Shown here in pieces: positions 1-9,367 of a DNA stretch of 64,000 nt. The translations under genes were made by a program, and so were the position numbers. Origin of the DNA: Campylobacter concisus (GTDB lineage: Bacteria > Campylobacterota > Campylobacteria > Campylobacterales > Campylobacteraceae). The number at the start of each line of letters is the position of its first letter. The first letter of the stretch is position 1. The stretch is taken from NCBI RefSeq assembly GCF_002913715.1, contig NZ_PPCE01000001.1, positions 141,459-205,458 on the forward strand, in the 5' to 3' direction. The notes under the pieces were generated by a model, which was given only the letters and a program-made list of their open reading frames with translations, made no database searches and had not been told where the DNA came from.

Positions 1-20
1 TTTCGGACAAAGGCTCGGAC

Positions 21-530
21 GTGAAATCCATGATCGTGCTAACGGATATAACGCCGCAGACGCACGTTACGAAAACGGTAACGGACAACGTGCGGGTTTT
101 TGTCCCGGACGCTAAATTTAAGGATTTCCCGACTGGAGAAACCGCCTATGAGATGAGCGTTAGCGTCGGCAAGGGCGAAAAGGGCGGCAAAAACTCGGAT
201 AAGCGCGCCGTGCGGATATATCTAAGCCAAGACGGCGATGTCTACGGCAAGCTTAGCAAAAACATACTCGAGCAGTACGCGGGCGCGGCGAAGCAGAAAA
301 TGGAGCCGACGCTAAAAGTGGCGATCAAATTTGAAAACGACACGAACGTCGTTTATGAGCTGGTCGCGGGCAACGACTTTAAGGCGAGCGACGAGGCGCA
401 AACGGGCGGCGTTTATACCTTGGCGCCGGGGCAGGTCACGGGGGCGATCTGGGCGGATAGCGCGGCAGTAAATACGGCGATCGCGGGCAAGGCGGTCAAA
501 ATAGGCACTCTAAAAAAGTCGGCGAAATGA
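21..530 (+). CDS. Uncharacterised protein in GC-rich left edge
   Basis: I do not recognise this 169-residue protein. It is soluble-looking, Lys- and Gly-rich, with no signal peptide or membrane segment, and beta-rich stretches around residues 20-60 and 95-120. A GTG start at 21 with an AAAGG 7 bp upstream is plausible, but the frame stays open to the left edge of the window, so the true start may lie outside. ATG at 30 is the first methionine codon. Its stop overlaps the ATG of the proC copy (ATGA, 527-530), so the two were probably translated together. Codons are strikingly GC-rich (many GCG, GCC, CGC), unlike genes after position 2500. Function unknown. Confidence 0.55.
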   Translation: MKSMIVLTDITPQTHVTKTVTDNVRVFVPDAKFKDFPTGETAYEMSVSVGKGEKGGKNSDKRAVRIYLSQDGDVYGKLSKNILEQYAGAAKQKMEPTLKVAIKFENDTNVVYELVAGNDFKASDEAQTGGVYTLAPGQVTGAIWADSAAVNTAIAGKAVKIGTLKKSAK

Positions 531-1441
531 AAAACGTAAAAATAGGCTTCATCGGCGGCGGAAATATGGGCGGCGCGATGATAGAGGCGCTTTGGCGAGC
601 GCAGTGCAGCGCAGCTAACGCGGGGCAAAACTCGGCCGAGGACGAGCGAAAATTTGACGGCGGTAGCGAGGTGCACGGGGCGGAAAATTTAGCGTAAACG
701 GATAAAAACGCGAGTCAGCGCGAATATGAAAAAGAGGCGAAATTTGAAATCCTAGCCTGCGCCAGAAGCAAAAACGAAGCCTTACGACAGAGATTCGGCG
801 TAAAAATAGCCGCGAGCGAAACGGATCTAGCGCGCGAAGCGGACGTGGTCGTGCTGGCTACTAAGCCCGCTAGCTACGAGGCTATCTTGCGTCTGATCGC
901 GCCCGAGCTTGCGGGCAAAATTTTGCTTCTTTTGGCACCGGGTTTTGACATAAATCGCGCTAGGCAAATTGCTGGCGAGGGCGTTTATATCGCTCGCGCG
1001 ATGCCGAACGTCGCGGCTTGCATCGGCGCGTCGGCCACGGCTCTTTGCTTTGACGCTGGATTTAGCGAGCCCAAGAAAGAGACCGTGCGCGAGATAATCG
1101 CTAAAATAGGCAAAATTTACGAGATAGACGAGGCCGGGTTTGCCGCATTTACGGGTATCGCGGGAAGTCTGCCCGCATATGCGTGCGCCTTTATCGAGGC
1201 TGCGGCCGATGCCGGCGTGCGGGGCGGACTGCCTAGGCGGCTTTGCTACGATGCCGTCTGTGCGGCGATAGAGGGGACGGTGCGTCTGATCCAAAGCGGC
1301 AAGCACCCGGCCGCGCTAAAAGACGAGGTCTGCTCGCCGGCGGGAACCACGATCGAGGGACTTGCTGCGCTTGAAAAAGGCGGATTTCGCGGCGCTTTGA
1401 TGGATGCCGTCGCTGCTTGCATCGCCAAAGCGAGGGGTTAG
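527..1441 (+). pseudogene. proC: Pyrroline-5-carboxylate reductase copy with in-frame stop
   Basis: One reading frame of 305 codons including the terminal stop, interrupted by TAA at 695-697. Before the stop lies the Rossmann N-terminus MKNVKIGFIGGGNMGGAMIE. After it the frame continues through a second strand (FEILACARS), ADVVVLATKP, the substrate region (RAMPNVAACIGASATAL) and the C-terminal dimer domain (CSPAGTTIEGLAALEKGGFRGAL), all typical of ProC, which makes proline from pyrroline-5-carboxylate using NAD(P)H. The stop lies in a low-complexity stretch of about 45 residues inserted between the first alpha helix and second strand, absent from ordinary ProC of about 270 residues. The longest intact piece (845-1441) lacks the dinucleotide-binding loop, so it should be inactive unless the stop is read through or is a sequencing error. 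Composition is GC-rich like its neighbours. Confidence 0.8.
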
Positions 1442-1460
1442 GTAAATTTAAAGGATAAAA

Positions 1461-2146
1461 ATGAAAATCTTATTATTTGCGCTACTTGCGGCGCTAAATT
1501 TATTTTCTAGCGAGCCCGGCCTTTCGCCATTGCTGGCTGCAGATACGCTAGAAAAGCTCAAAAAATGCAAAACCCCGACCTAAACGCTACCAAAGAGTGC
1601 GTGCAAGCGGGTATGGCGGCAAGCTTAAAGCAAGACTACGGCGCGGCAGAGGGGCTATTTAGTCTAGCCTGCGCCAAAGGAGACGGCGAGGGCTGCTTTT
1701 ATCTTGGCGAACTTTATAAAAATAACCTAGTAAAGGCCGCGGATAAGAGCGAGCGCGAGACCAAGATTAGCGCGTATTACAAGGCTAGCTGCGTCCTTTA
1801 CGAGTATTTGCCGGGTTGCTTGGCGCTAGCCAATTTCATGCAAGAAGAGCTGGGCGACGAGGTGCAGTCGTTTGCGATAAACAATACCCTATGCAACAAA
1901 AAATACGCTCCGGGATGCTACAACGTAGGCTGGATGATATAGCGAACGGGAGGCGATATAGGCGAGATGATGGAGTATTACGAGCGCTCGTGTAAGCTAG
2001 GCTACGTAGGCGGCTGCGCGCGAGCGGCGTGGCTGTATGAGGGAAATTTCAACGAAAACAGATACGAGCAAGTAAAAAAAGACGCGAAAAAGGCAAAGCA
2101 AATGCGAAAAAAGGCTTGCGAGCTAGGCGATAAGCAAAGCTGCTAA
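1461..2146 (+). pseudogene. Sel1-repeat exported protein, frameshifted and with a stop
   Basis: ATG at 1461 follows AAAGGA and opens a signal peptide (MKILLFALLAALNLFSS). That frame dies at 1581-1583. The mature part continues one frame over from the A6 run at 1560-1565, with Cys-paired Sel1/TPR-like repeats (SLACAKGDGEGCFYLGELY, ASCVLYEYLPGCLALANFM). A TAG at 1940-1942 then interrupts it, and the same frame resumes with more repeats (MEYYERSCKLGYVGGCARAA, ACELGDKQSC) up to TAA at 2144. Adding one A to the run would restore the first break. Family members are secreted Cys-rich beta-lactamase-like or Sel1 repeat proteins common in Helicobacter and Campylobacter. Two independent lesions make a real pseudogene more likely than a single sequencing error. 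Confidence 0.75.
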
Positions 2147-2560
2147 GTTAACAATAAGGCGTTTTAACAAAAATTTTAAAACGATAAAACTCTATAAAGT
2201 CTTAACATAGCTAGTAATTTAGAGTAGTAACTTTTAGCATATTTATAAATACTGTAAGAGGTTTACTAATTTATGTTTTTAAGTTTATAAAAACTTTGCC
2301 ATACTTTTTTATAGTAGTTAGCGAAGTAAAGTTAAATTTTTACTTCACTAGATTCAAAAGTAAAATTTTTACAGAGCTTGTGTTTGCTTATATTTTTAGC
2401 TATCAAAACAATCAACAAAACTCATTGATAAATTTTCTACTAAACCTTATTTTTAACAAAAGCAAATATTAGTTTTCTTAAATAAAGCTAAATATAACAA
2501 TGTAATTTTAAGCCATTAGGTTATAAGATTTTTTTAAATTTTATTTTTAAGGATTGCAAC
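2147..2560. other. AT-rich gap after the GC-rich segment
   Basis: No supported gene. Composition changes abruptly here from GC-rich to very AT-rich. It should hold the promoter of the cytochrome/reductase pair, but I see no convincing single -10 element. AAGGAT at 2549-2554 serves as ribosome binding site for the next gene. Confidence 0.6.
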
Positions 2561-3130
2561 ATGAAAATGCTATTTTTAGCCCCTGCGTTAGCATGTAGTC
2601 TTGCTTTTAGTGCCGATGTCATCGCAAAAGATGCCAATATAACGCTAGATGGCAAAATGATCGGTAAGATCGAGGTTTTAACGCCAGTTGAAGTCTTAGA
2701 AAAAGGCGATAAAACGAGCAAGATCAAGGTTAGTGGCGTAGTTTCGGCAAATTACTTAGCCCAGCTTCAAAGGAGCATAGAAGATCCAGAAATTTTTGTA
2801 GCTTTTGACAATGAGAATGAGTCAAATTTCAAAAAATTAAAAGATCTTGAAGATGAGTATGGCGAGATCTGGTACCAAGCAGAGGGCGTTTACGAAGTGC
2901 CAAATGACGCGCTTGGTGGCGATACAAAAAAACTTTACGTAAAAGCACAACAAATTTACGAAGAGACTTGTTCCGCATGTCATAGACTTCATGAACCAAA
3001 TAGCTTTACAGCGGCTCAGTGGCCAGCAAATTTAGCTGGAATGGTCGATGCAAAATTTGTAGCACTAGATGAAACTAACCTAAATTTAGTGCTCAAATAC
3101 CTACAACACAATGCCAAAAAAGTAAAATAA
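2561..3130 (+). CDS. Monohaem c-type cytochrome, partner of TorA-like reductase
   Basis: A 189-residue periplasmic electron carrier. A signal peptide (about residues 1-18) is followed by a roughly 110-residue N-terminal domain and a C-terminal cytochrome c domain with one haem site CSACH at residues 137-141. The gene sits 20 bp upstream of the molybdenum reductase, and the pair matches the known Campylobacter arrangement (Cj0265c-Cj0264c in C. jejuni), in which the cytochrome feeds electrons to an S- or N-oxide reductase. It is much smaller than pentahaem TorC, so electron delivery probably comes from another quinol-linked cytochrome through this protein. The assignment as partner is by context and family knowledge; the haem motif is seen directly. 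Confidence 0.85.
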   Translation: MKMLFLAPALACSLAFSADVIAKDANITLDGKMIGKIEVLTPVEVLEKGDKTSKIKVSGVVSANYLAQLQRSIEDPEIFVAFDNENESNFKKLKDLEDEYGEIWYQAEGVYEVPNDALGGDTKKLYVKAQQIYEETCSACHRLHEPNSFTAAQWPANLAGMVDAKFVALDETNLNLVLKYLQHNAKKVK

Positions 3131-3150
3131 ATTTTCATAAGGGAGAAAAT

Positions 3151-5592
3151 ATGAAAAGACGAGATTTCATAAAATTTTCTGCACTTGCAGCCACTGCGGC
3201 GCAGGCAAACAAGATAGAGGGCGTGACAAAAACCATTTTTGACCAAAACAAAACTTTTGGAGCAAATAGATTTGGTCTATTTTGGGCAAATACCAACTCA
3301 AACCAAATCGTCTCTGTCGATCCATTTGAGGGCGATAAATTTCCAAATACAATGAATAATAGTTTGCCAGACCTCATCCAAAATGAAAGTCGCGTACTCT
3401 ATCCGTACGTAAGAAAAAGCTACTTAAAGGCAAAAGGCGCGGCAAAAAGTGAGCTTCGTGGCAAAGAAGAATTTGTGCGTGTTAGCTGGGACACAGCACT
3501 TGACCTAGCAGCAAAAGCCCTAAAAGAAAATTTTGACAAATATGGCCCCGAGAGCATCTACGGCGAGTGCTACTGGTGGGGCGGCAGTGGTAAGATCAGC
3601 TGGGGCAGAACTGTTGGTCACAGGATGCTAAAAGTGCTTGGCGGATATGTTGAAGAGAGCGGTGACTACTCAACAGGTGCTGGTCTTGTCATCATGCCTC
3701 ACGTTTTAGGCAACAGCGCCGTTTATGACGCTCCGACAAAGTGGGAGGCCATCGCTAAAAATGCTAAAAACGTTGTATTTTGGGGTACTGACCCGCTTGT
3801 AACTGGTCAAATTTCATGGCAACCACCAACACATGATGGTTATCTTGGCATTAAAAAGATAAAAGATGCTGGCATTAAAACTTATAGCGTTTGCGTCTTT
3901 AAAAACGACACCACAAGATACCTTGGCTCTGAAACTATCATCGTTCGTCCAAATACCGACGTAGCAATGATGCTTGGTATGTGCCACTATCTTTATGAAA
4001 ACAAGCTTTATGACGAGGAATTTATCAAAAAATACACAGTTGGTTTTAATAAATTTAAAGACTATCTGCTTGGCACAACCGACAAAGTGGTAAAAGACGT
4101 AAACTGGGCTAGTAAAATTTGTGGTGTAAAAGCTGAAGAGATTGCAAAATTTGCAACAGTGCTTGCAAAAGAGCCAAGCACTATTATCGCTGGTAGATCT
4201 CTTCAAAGACAAGATCACGGCGAGATGGGCTTTTGGGGTATCGTAACTCTTAGTGCGATGCTTGGCCATATCGGTAAAGAGGGTCTTGGATTTGAGTTTA
4301 ACCTCTACTACGGAAACGGCAGCACTGATAAGATAGCACCTGCTCTAAAAGGTATCAGCACTAGGATAAGCGAGAAATATGAAAACGTAGATGGTGCTCC
4401 ATGGAAGAAATTTAAAAACGTAACCATCCCATCTTCAAGATCAATCGAAGCTTTGCAAAATCCTGGCAAAGAGATAGACTATGATGGCTCTAAGATCAAA
4501 CTTCCACACATGAGAGTGGCTTACATGGCTTCTGGTTCGATGTTTACAAGACACCAGGACGTAAATAACGCCGTTAAAGCATGGCGTAAATTTGATACTG
4601 TAATAACTGCTGAGCCATTTTGGACAAGCACAGCTAAACTAAGCGATATCGTCTTACCAGTGGCGCTTGAGGTAGAGAGAAATGACATCAACCAAAGCGT
4701 CCCATCAAGCGAATACATAGTGGCATACAAACCAGTAGTTGAGCCAATGGGAGAAAGCAGAAGCGACTACTGGATATGCTCACAAATTTGCAAACGCTGG
4801 GGTAGAGAAGAGGTCTTTACTGAGGGTAAAGATGAGCTTGGCTGGGCAAAAGAATTTTACGCAGATGCGGTGGAACAAGCTAAGGCACTAGATCTTAAAA
4901 TGCCAAACTTTGATGAGTTTTGGAAAGAGGGCTATGTAAAATTTGACAAAGACAATGAAGATACAAAATACTACACAAGACTTAGTGCATTTAGAGAAAA
5001 TCCACACAAAAATCGCCTTGGCACGCCATCAGGCAAGATAGAGATCTACTCTCCAACTATTGCTAAATTTGGCTACAAAGACTTTGCTCCACACTTTGCT
5101 TGGATCGAGCCGTTTGAGTGGCTTGGTAGTGAAAAAGCTAAGAAATATCCATTTAGCATCACAACCCCACACTCAAGATATCGCCTCCACTCTCAGCTAA
5201 ATAACTCAATAATCAGAAACTACGCTGAAGTGAGCGCAAGAGAGCCTATGTTAATAAATACAAACGACGCTAAGAAAAAAGGCATCGCAACTGGTGATGT
5301 AGTGAGAGTCTTTAACGATAGGGGTGAAATTTTAGTAGGAGCACTTGTCACTGACATTATCCCAGAGCACGTCATCGCCATCTGCGAGGGCGCATGGTAT
5401 GATCCTGAAGTGCTAGGTGAAAAGAGCCTTTGTAAGCATGGTTGCATCAATGTCTTAACACGCGACAAAGGCACGTCTAGCATCGCTCAAAGTAACTGCG
5501 GACATACGATACTAGCGGATCTTGAAAAATATAAAGGCGAGATCAAACCAATAACTGCGTTTTCTAAACCAAAAATTTTACAATCTTTGTAG
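3151..5592 (+). CDS. torA: Periplasmic TMAO/DMSO (S-/N-oxide) reductase, molybdopterin type
   Basis: An 813-residue catalytic subunit that reduces trimethylamine N-oxide or sulfoxides as alternative electron acceptors in the periplasm. A Tat signal starts at once (MKRRDFIKFSALAATAAQA). There is no N-terminal Cys cluster for Fe-S, and the likely molybdenum ligand Ser174 lies in GDYSTGAG, so this is the Ser-ligated TorA/DorA/BisC subgroup rather than Nap or Fdh. Bis-MGD contacts follow (VVFWGTDPLVTGQ, AYMASGSMFTRHQDVN), with the C-terminal domain from about residue 660. Length is close to TorA of about 830. It forms an operon with the upstream cytochrome. Exact substrate cannot be told from sequence, so BisC-like naming would also be fair. 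Confidence 0.88.
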   Translation: MKRRDFIKFSALAATAAQANKIEGVTKTIFDQNKTFGANRFGLFWANTNSNQIVSVDPFEGDKFPNTMNNSLPDLIQNESRVLYPYVRKSYLKAKGAAKSELRGKEEFVRVSWDTALDLAAKALKENFDKYGPESIYGECYWWGGSGKISWGRTVGHRMLKVLGGYVEESGDYSTGAGLVIMPHVLGNSAVYDAPTKWEAIAKNAKNVVFWGTDPLVTGQISWQPPTHDGYLGIKKIKDAGIKTYSVCVFKNDTTRYLGSETIIVRPNTDVAMMLGMCHYLYENKLYDEEFIKKYTVGFNKFKDYLLGTTDKVVKDVNWASKICGVKAEEIAKFATVLAKEPSTIIAGRSLQRQDHGEMGFWGIVTLSAMLGHIGKEGLGFEFNLYYGNGSTDKIAPALKGISTRISEKYENVDGAPWKKFKNVTIPSSRSIEALQNPGKEIDYDGSKIKLPHMRVAYMASGSMFTRHQDVNNAVKAWRKFDTVITAEPFWTSTAKLSDIVLPVALEVERNDINQSVPSSEYIVAYKPVVEPMGESRSDYWICSQICKRWGREEVFTEGKDELGWAKEFYADAVEQAKALDLKMPNFDEFWKEGYVKFDKDNEDTKYYTRLSAFRENPHKNRLGTPSGKIEIYSPTIAKFGYKDFAPHFAWIEPFEWLGSEKAKKYPFSITTPHSRYRLHSQLNNSIIRNYAEVSAREPMLINTNDAKKKGIATGDVVRVFNDRGEILVGALVTDIIPEHVIAICEGAWYDPEVLGEKSLCKHGCINVLTRDKGTSSIAQSNCGHTILADLEKYKGEIKPITAFSKPKILQSL

Positions 5593-5603
5593 AATTTATA
5601 TAA

Positions 5604-5630
5604 ATTTAGCCCTCGCTTGGGGGGCTAAAT
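5604..5630. terminator. Hairpin between convergent torA and siderophore-binding gene
   Basis: Inverted repeat ATTTAGCCC (5604-5612) / GGGCTAAAT (5622-5630) with a 9-nt loop, just after the torA stop and before the end of the convergent gene. There is no long T run, so it may act weakly in both directions. Confidence 0.5.
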
Positions 5631-5638
5631 CAAATTTA

Positions 5639-6649
5639 TCACTTTGGATCAAGCCCTTTTATTATAAGCTCAAACTGCTCATCACTTAAATCAAAATCAA
5701 AAAATTTCTTATAAAATTTTTTCGCCTCATCAAGCAAATTTATATCTCCAAAAATTTCTGGATGTATAGTTTTAGCTGCCCATAAAATTTGCAGTGCCCC
5801 CTCAGCACCATATCTATCCCAGCTAAAAATTCCATTTGGATTAGCATATACTTGTTTATTTTTTACAGCCTTTAGCCCTGAAAATCTCTGATCTTTATAA
5901 AATTCCTCAACTGATTTTTGTCCATTTTTGTCGCCTATAATGACGATATCTGGATCATCTGCTAAGATCTCTTCGCTAGTGATCTCTATCATATTTCCAC
6001 TCTTTTTAATCACATTTTCACCACCAGCTATCTTTATCCATTCGTCTATTATGGTATTAGCTCCATCTACTTTTAAGAAATTTGAGCCATTTGCGACGTG
6101 TAAAACTTTTGGACGTTTTCTTAATTTGTCTGTTTTTGACTTTACAAAAGATATTTTTTCGTTTATATATTCATCAAAAATTTTTGCTCTCTTTAATGCG
6201 TCACCACCGACTAAATTTGCAGTCAGCAAGATGCTATCACGCATCTCATCGTAGTTTGTAAATGACAGATACGCAGCCTTTATGCCTTGCTTTTTAAGCT
6301 GCTCGAGATAGTTTTTGTTTGAAACTATGGTGATATCTGGATTTAGTTTGATCACCTCTTCGATTTGTATGTCGTTGTTGTTAAACGCAGATGGGATGTT
6401 TTTTAAATTCGGATAGACAAGGTTAAACCAAACGTTTTTCTTGATAGGATCGGTCGTAAGCACCACTTTATCCATGCCGCCAAGCATCAAGATGATTTGA
6501 TTATTCGCATGCCAAAGAGCAGCGATAGACTTTGCTTCGCCGTTTAGTTTTATATCGTTTCCTAACAAGTCTTTTAAGACAATTGACTCTTGAGCAAATG
6601 TGCATATTTGAGCAAAAAATAGCACTAAAAACATTAAAATTTTCTTCAT
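5639..6649 (-). CDS. Periplasmic iron-siderophore/haem binding protein of an ABC transporter
   Basis: A 336-residue solute-binding protein of the BtuF/FepB/FhuD class (PF01497 fold). A signal peptide (MKKILMFLVLFFAQICTFAQ) is followed by an N-lobe (IAALWHANNQIILMLGGMDK), the linker helix and a C-lobe (EEILADDPDIVIIGDKN, FSGLKAVKNKQVYANPNG). No lipobox Cys is seen, so it should be soluble in the periplasm. It is divergent from a TonB-dependent receptor 162 bp away, the usual pairing for outer-membrane and periplasmic steps of siderophore uptake. The permease and ATPase are not in this window. The ligand, whether a catecholate, a ferric chelate or haem, cannot be decided. Confidence 0.82.
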   Translation of the reverse strand: MKKILMFLVLFFAQICTFAQESIVLKDLLGNDIKLNGEAKSIAALWHANNQIILMLGGMDKVVLTTDPIKKNVWFNLVYPNLKNIPSAFNNNDIQIEEVIKLNPDITIVSNKNYLEQLKKQGIKAAYLSFTNYDEMRDSILLTANLVGGDALKRAKIFDEYINEKISFVKSKTDKLRKRPKVLHVANGSNFLKVDGANTIIDEWIKIAGGENVIKKSGNMIEITSEEILADDPDIVIIGDKNGQKSVEEFYKDQRFSGLKAVKNKQVYANPNGIFSWDRYGAEGALQILWAAKTIHPEIFGDINLLDEAKKFYKKFFDFDLSDEQFELIIKGLDPK

Positions 6650-6810
6650 TTTTAACCTTTATTATTAAATAACTGCTTATTATACATTAAAGTATAAAAA
6701 TAAAATAATTTAAATATATTTTTTAAATTAATAATAAAAAATAAACGAAGTATTAAGGAATCAAGTTGTAACATCTCCGCAAATTTAAATTTTTATCAAA
6801 GGAAAAAGTT

Positions 6811-6825
6811 AATGAGAATCTCATT
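6811..6825. promoter_or_regulatory. Fur-box-like palindrome overlapping receptor start codon
   Basis: AATGAGAATCTCATT is a perfect 7-1-7 inverted repeat whose left arm contains the ATG (6812) of the TonB receptor. It resembles iron-regulator boxes (AATGAGAAT-type half sites) and lies between divergent iron-uptake genes. The match is to a general Fur-like pattern, and coincidence with coding sequence cannot be excluded. Confidence 0.4.
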
Positions 6826-8990
6826 TATAACGTGTGCGATTTTGTCATTAAGCACTATAGCAAGTGCGGTTGATCAAACGACACTTGAGACAGTTGAGGT
6901 TACAAACTCAGCTGGCGAGGGCATTTCAGACTCAGGTATAGCGGAGCATTTTTTGCAAAAGGATGCGCTTTTTGGACCACTTATCGATAAAAAGGTCAAA
7001 GACATTCCACTACAAATCAACACGGTTACAAATGAGCTAGCACAAAATTTAGGCGCGACTGGTCTTGAAGGTGTTTGGAGAACTGTACCAAGTGCTACGG
7101 TGAGCTACATGGGCTCAGGCTCTGTCACTCGCCCAGGCACAAGAGGAATGTATGGTGGCGTTATTGGTAACAATTACTGGGATGGCTTTATGGTTACTGC
7201 AACGACTGCTGTGCCGATGATGATCTTTGAAAAGCTTGAAGTTCAAAATGGCATTTCTGGCTCACTTTACGGCTCACAGCATCCAAGCGGTATCTTTAAC
7301 TATACTCGCAAATCCCCAGTGCCAAGACAAACTATCGTACGCGCTGACTGGAGCGAGAAGTCAAATTTTGGCTTGATGCTAGATACATCAGATCGTTTTG
7401 AAAAGGTTGGATATAGAGGAATTTTTTACTTTAATGATGGTCAGGGATTTGTAAAAGATAGCACTAAACGAAGCAAACTTGCAAATTTCTCATTTGACTT
7501 TTATCCTATCGATAGACTTACTATTGAGACAAATTTTACCTACTACAACTACATCAGATATGGATATGGCGGACGCTTGATGTTCCCCTCAAACAAATGG
7601 CGTGGCTAAATTTGATATCCCAGGAGCGATCTCAAATAAGACTAAGTATTTAGGACAAACTTGGTCAGGCATGGATCTAGAAAGCTATAATGCTAGTGTT
7701 AAATTTAAATACAACATCAACGATAACTGGTACAGCGAGACTGGATATAACTATCACGTATCAGACCGCTACACAATGGAGCAATCAAACGCTCTAAGTG
7801 GCAATAACGGACAAATTTCATCATCTGTACAAAATAAAGGTGCAAAAGCTCCGAGATTTATCTTGCAAAGCTGGTTTGCTAAAGCTATGGGTAATATCCA
7901 AACAGGTAGCATCGAGCACAATCTTGGACTTTCAACATACGGCTACATATATGAGTCAAAGACTAATGATCCAGGCGCTGGAAATGCAAATCTTGGAACG
8001 CAGCAATGGGGAAATTTCCAAAGATATAATAAACCTAACAACTTCACAAAATCAGGTGGCTTAAAAAAAGCGATCTACTTTAAAACCTATAACGCCACGT
8101 TGGCTGATGATATCAAACTAAGCGATCAGTTTAGCTTCCTAGGCGCGTTAACTTACACCTGGGTAAATCAAAAAAGCTACGCTAATAAGCCAAACAACAC
8201 CGACCCAAGAATCCAAGTCGGAAATAACACAGATAAAGAGCTTACATACTTAGCAGGTCTTACATATAGACCAGTTGATAACACAAGTATCTACTTTACC
8301 TACTCAAATAGCATCCAAATCGACGGACTAGTCCCTGCCAACTACGATGCAGGTAGGACACTTGTTTATGTAAAACCGATCAAAACAGAGCAATATGAGC
8401 TAGGTGCAAAGACGACACTAGGTAGCGTTGATCTATCTACTGCACTTTTTCAGATCGAAAGGCCACTTTATTATAAAGTTAGCAACGGTGTCTTTGAAAA
8501 GCACGGCAAACAAGTTAACCGCGGACTTGAGGCGACAGCTGGCGGAAAGCTAGGCAACTATGTGAGTGTTTATGGTGGCTTTATGCTGCTTGATGCAAAA
8601 CTAAGAAATACCTATTTAGAAGCCGCAAGAGATAAATATGTAGTTGGTGTACCAAAATTTCAGTCAAATTTAGTAGTTGATTTTGCTGTGCCAAATACAA
8701 ATAAGCTAAATTTTATGACAAACCTTCACTATACAGGCAAACGTTATGTTGATGATGCTAACACAAAAAGCGTAGATGGATATTTCACAACCGATCTTGG
8801 TGTAAGATATACTAGTAAAACATGGCTAGGTAAGGAGACTACGTTTAGATTTAATGTAAATAATATCTTTGATAAAAAATATTTCATCAGTGTAAGACCA
8901 GGTGAAAGTGACGGTGCAGGAACTGGCACAACAGATATGTACCTAGGCGATGGCAGAAATTTCACAGCTTCGTTTGAGGTTAAATTTTAA
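6812..8990 (+). pseudogene. TonB-dependent siderophore receptor, frameshifted
   Basis: The outer-membrane ferric-siderophore receptor is encoded in two frames: 6812-7609 (signal peptide, TonB box region TLETVEVTNS, plug domain with LEKLEVQNGISGSLYGSQHPSG-like loop) and about 7584-8990 (22-strand barrel ending FTASFEVKF, C-terminal Phe). The break falls at a C4 run (7585-7588): removing one C joins RLMF-PQTNGVAKFDIPG in one frame of about 725 residues, normal for FhuE/FepA-like receptors. The run is too short to look like the long poly-G/C tracts used for phase variation in Campylobacter, so a mutation or sequencing error is likelier. It is paired with the divergent binding protein. If the break is real, the truncated products would be a plug fragment and an unsecreted barrel. 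Confidence 0.85.
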
Positions 8991-8998
8991 TATTCTTT

Positions 8999-9028
8999 AA
9001 CTGGGTAAGAGTGATCTTGCCCAGTTTT
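8999..9028. terminator. Bidirectional terminator
   Basis: Stem AACTGGGTAAG (8999-9009) / CTTGCCCAGTT (9016-9026) with one G-U pair and a 6-nt loop, ending in TTTT. It lies between the convergent receptor and YolD-like genes. Confidence 0.65.
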
Positions 9029-9034
9029 GCTAGT

Positions 9035-9367
9035 TTAAAAGATAGATTCAACTCTCATTTTAACTATCTCCACATCATTTATATCTTCAAATTTGATCCT
9101 AGTTTTTACAACCATAAGAGTTTTATTTTTGAAATTTACGTCAGAGATTAGTCCGCTAGCACTTGTATAGGTGTAGCCGTCATGATAGCTCACATATACT
9201 TCATCAGCTGGCTTTAGCTCGCTTATCTTTTTTAAAATTTCATCGACTTTGCTTTCATCAAGCTCTAGTTTTTCGCATTTCTCTCGCTCTTTTTGTCGCA
9301 AGGCTCGCTCTAAGGTTGAGAGAGGATTAAACGAGCTAAAAATTTTTGCTCTATCTTTACTCGCCAC
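9035..9367 (-). CDS. YolD-like protein coupled to Y-family polymerase
   Basis: A 110-residue protein with a Lys-rich helical N-terminus (MASKDRAKIFSSFNPLSTLE) and a beta-rich C-terminal half (EVYVSYHDGYTYTSASGLIS, KTLMVVKTRIKFEDI). Order, size and pattern match YolD-like proteins (PF08863), which in Bacillus and relatives stand next to UvrX/YqjW Y-family polymerases. Its start overlaps the polymerase stop by 11 bp, so translation is probably coupled. The YolD assignment rests on pattern and context. The family's molecular role, perhaps a polymerase accessory factor in damage-induced mutagenesis, is not firmly known. Confidence 0.6.
   Translation of the reverse strand: MASKDRAKIFSSFNPLSTLERALRQKEREKCEKLELDESKVDEILKKISELKPADEVYVSYHDGYTYTSASGLISDVNFKNKTLMVVKTRIKFEDINDVEIVKMRVESIF

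Noticed and set aside
827..1306. Long minus-strand frame opposite proC
   Set aside because: GC-rich codon bias creates long antisense frames here; the plus frame carries clear ProC motifs.
7585..7588. C4 run in the TonB receptor as a phase-variation tract
   Set aside because: Phase-variable tracts in Campylobacter are usually much longer; four bases would not slip often.
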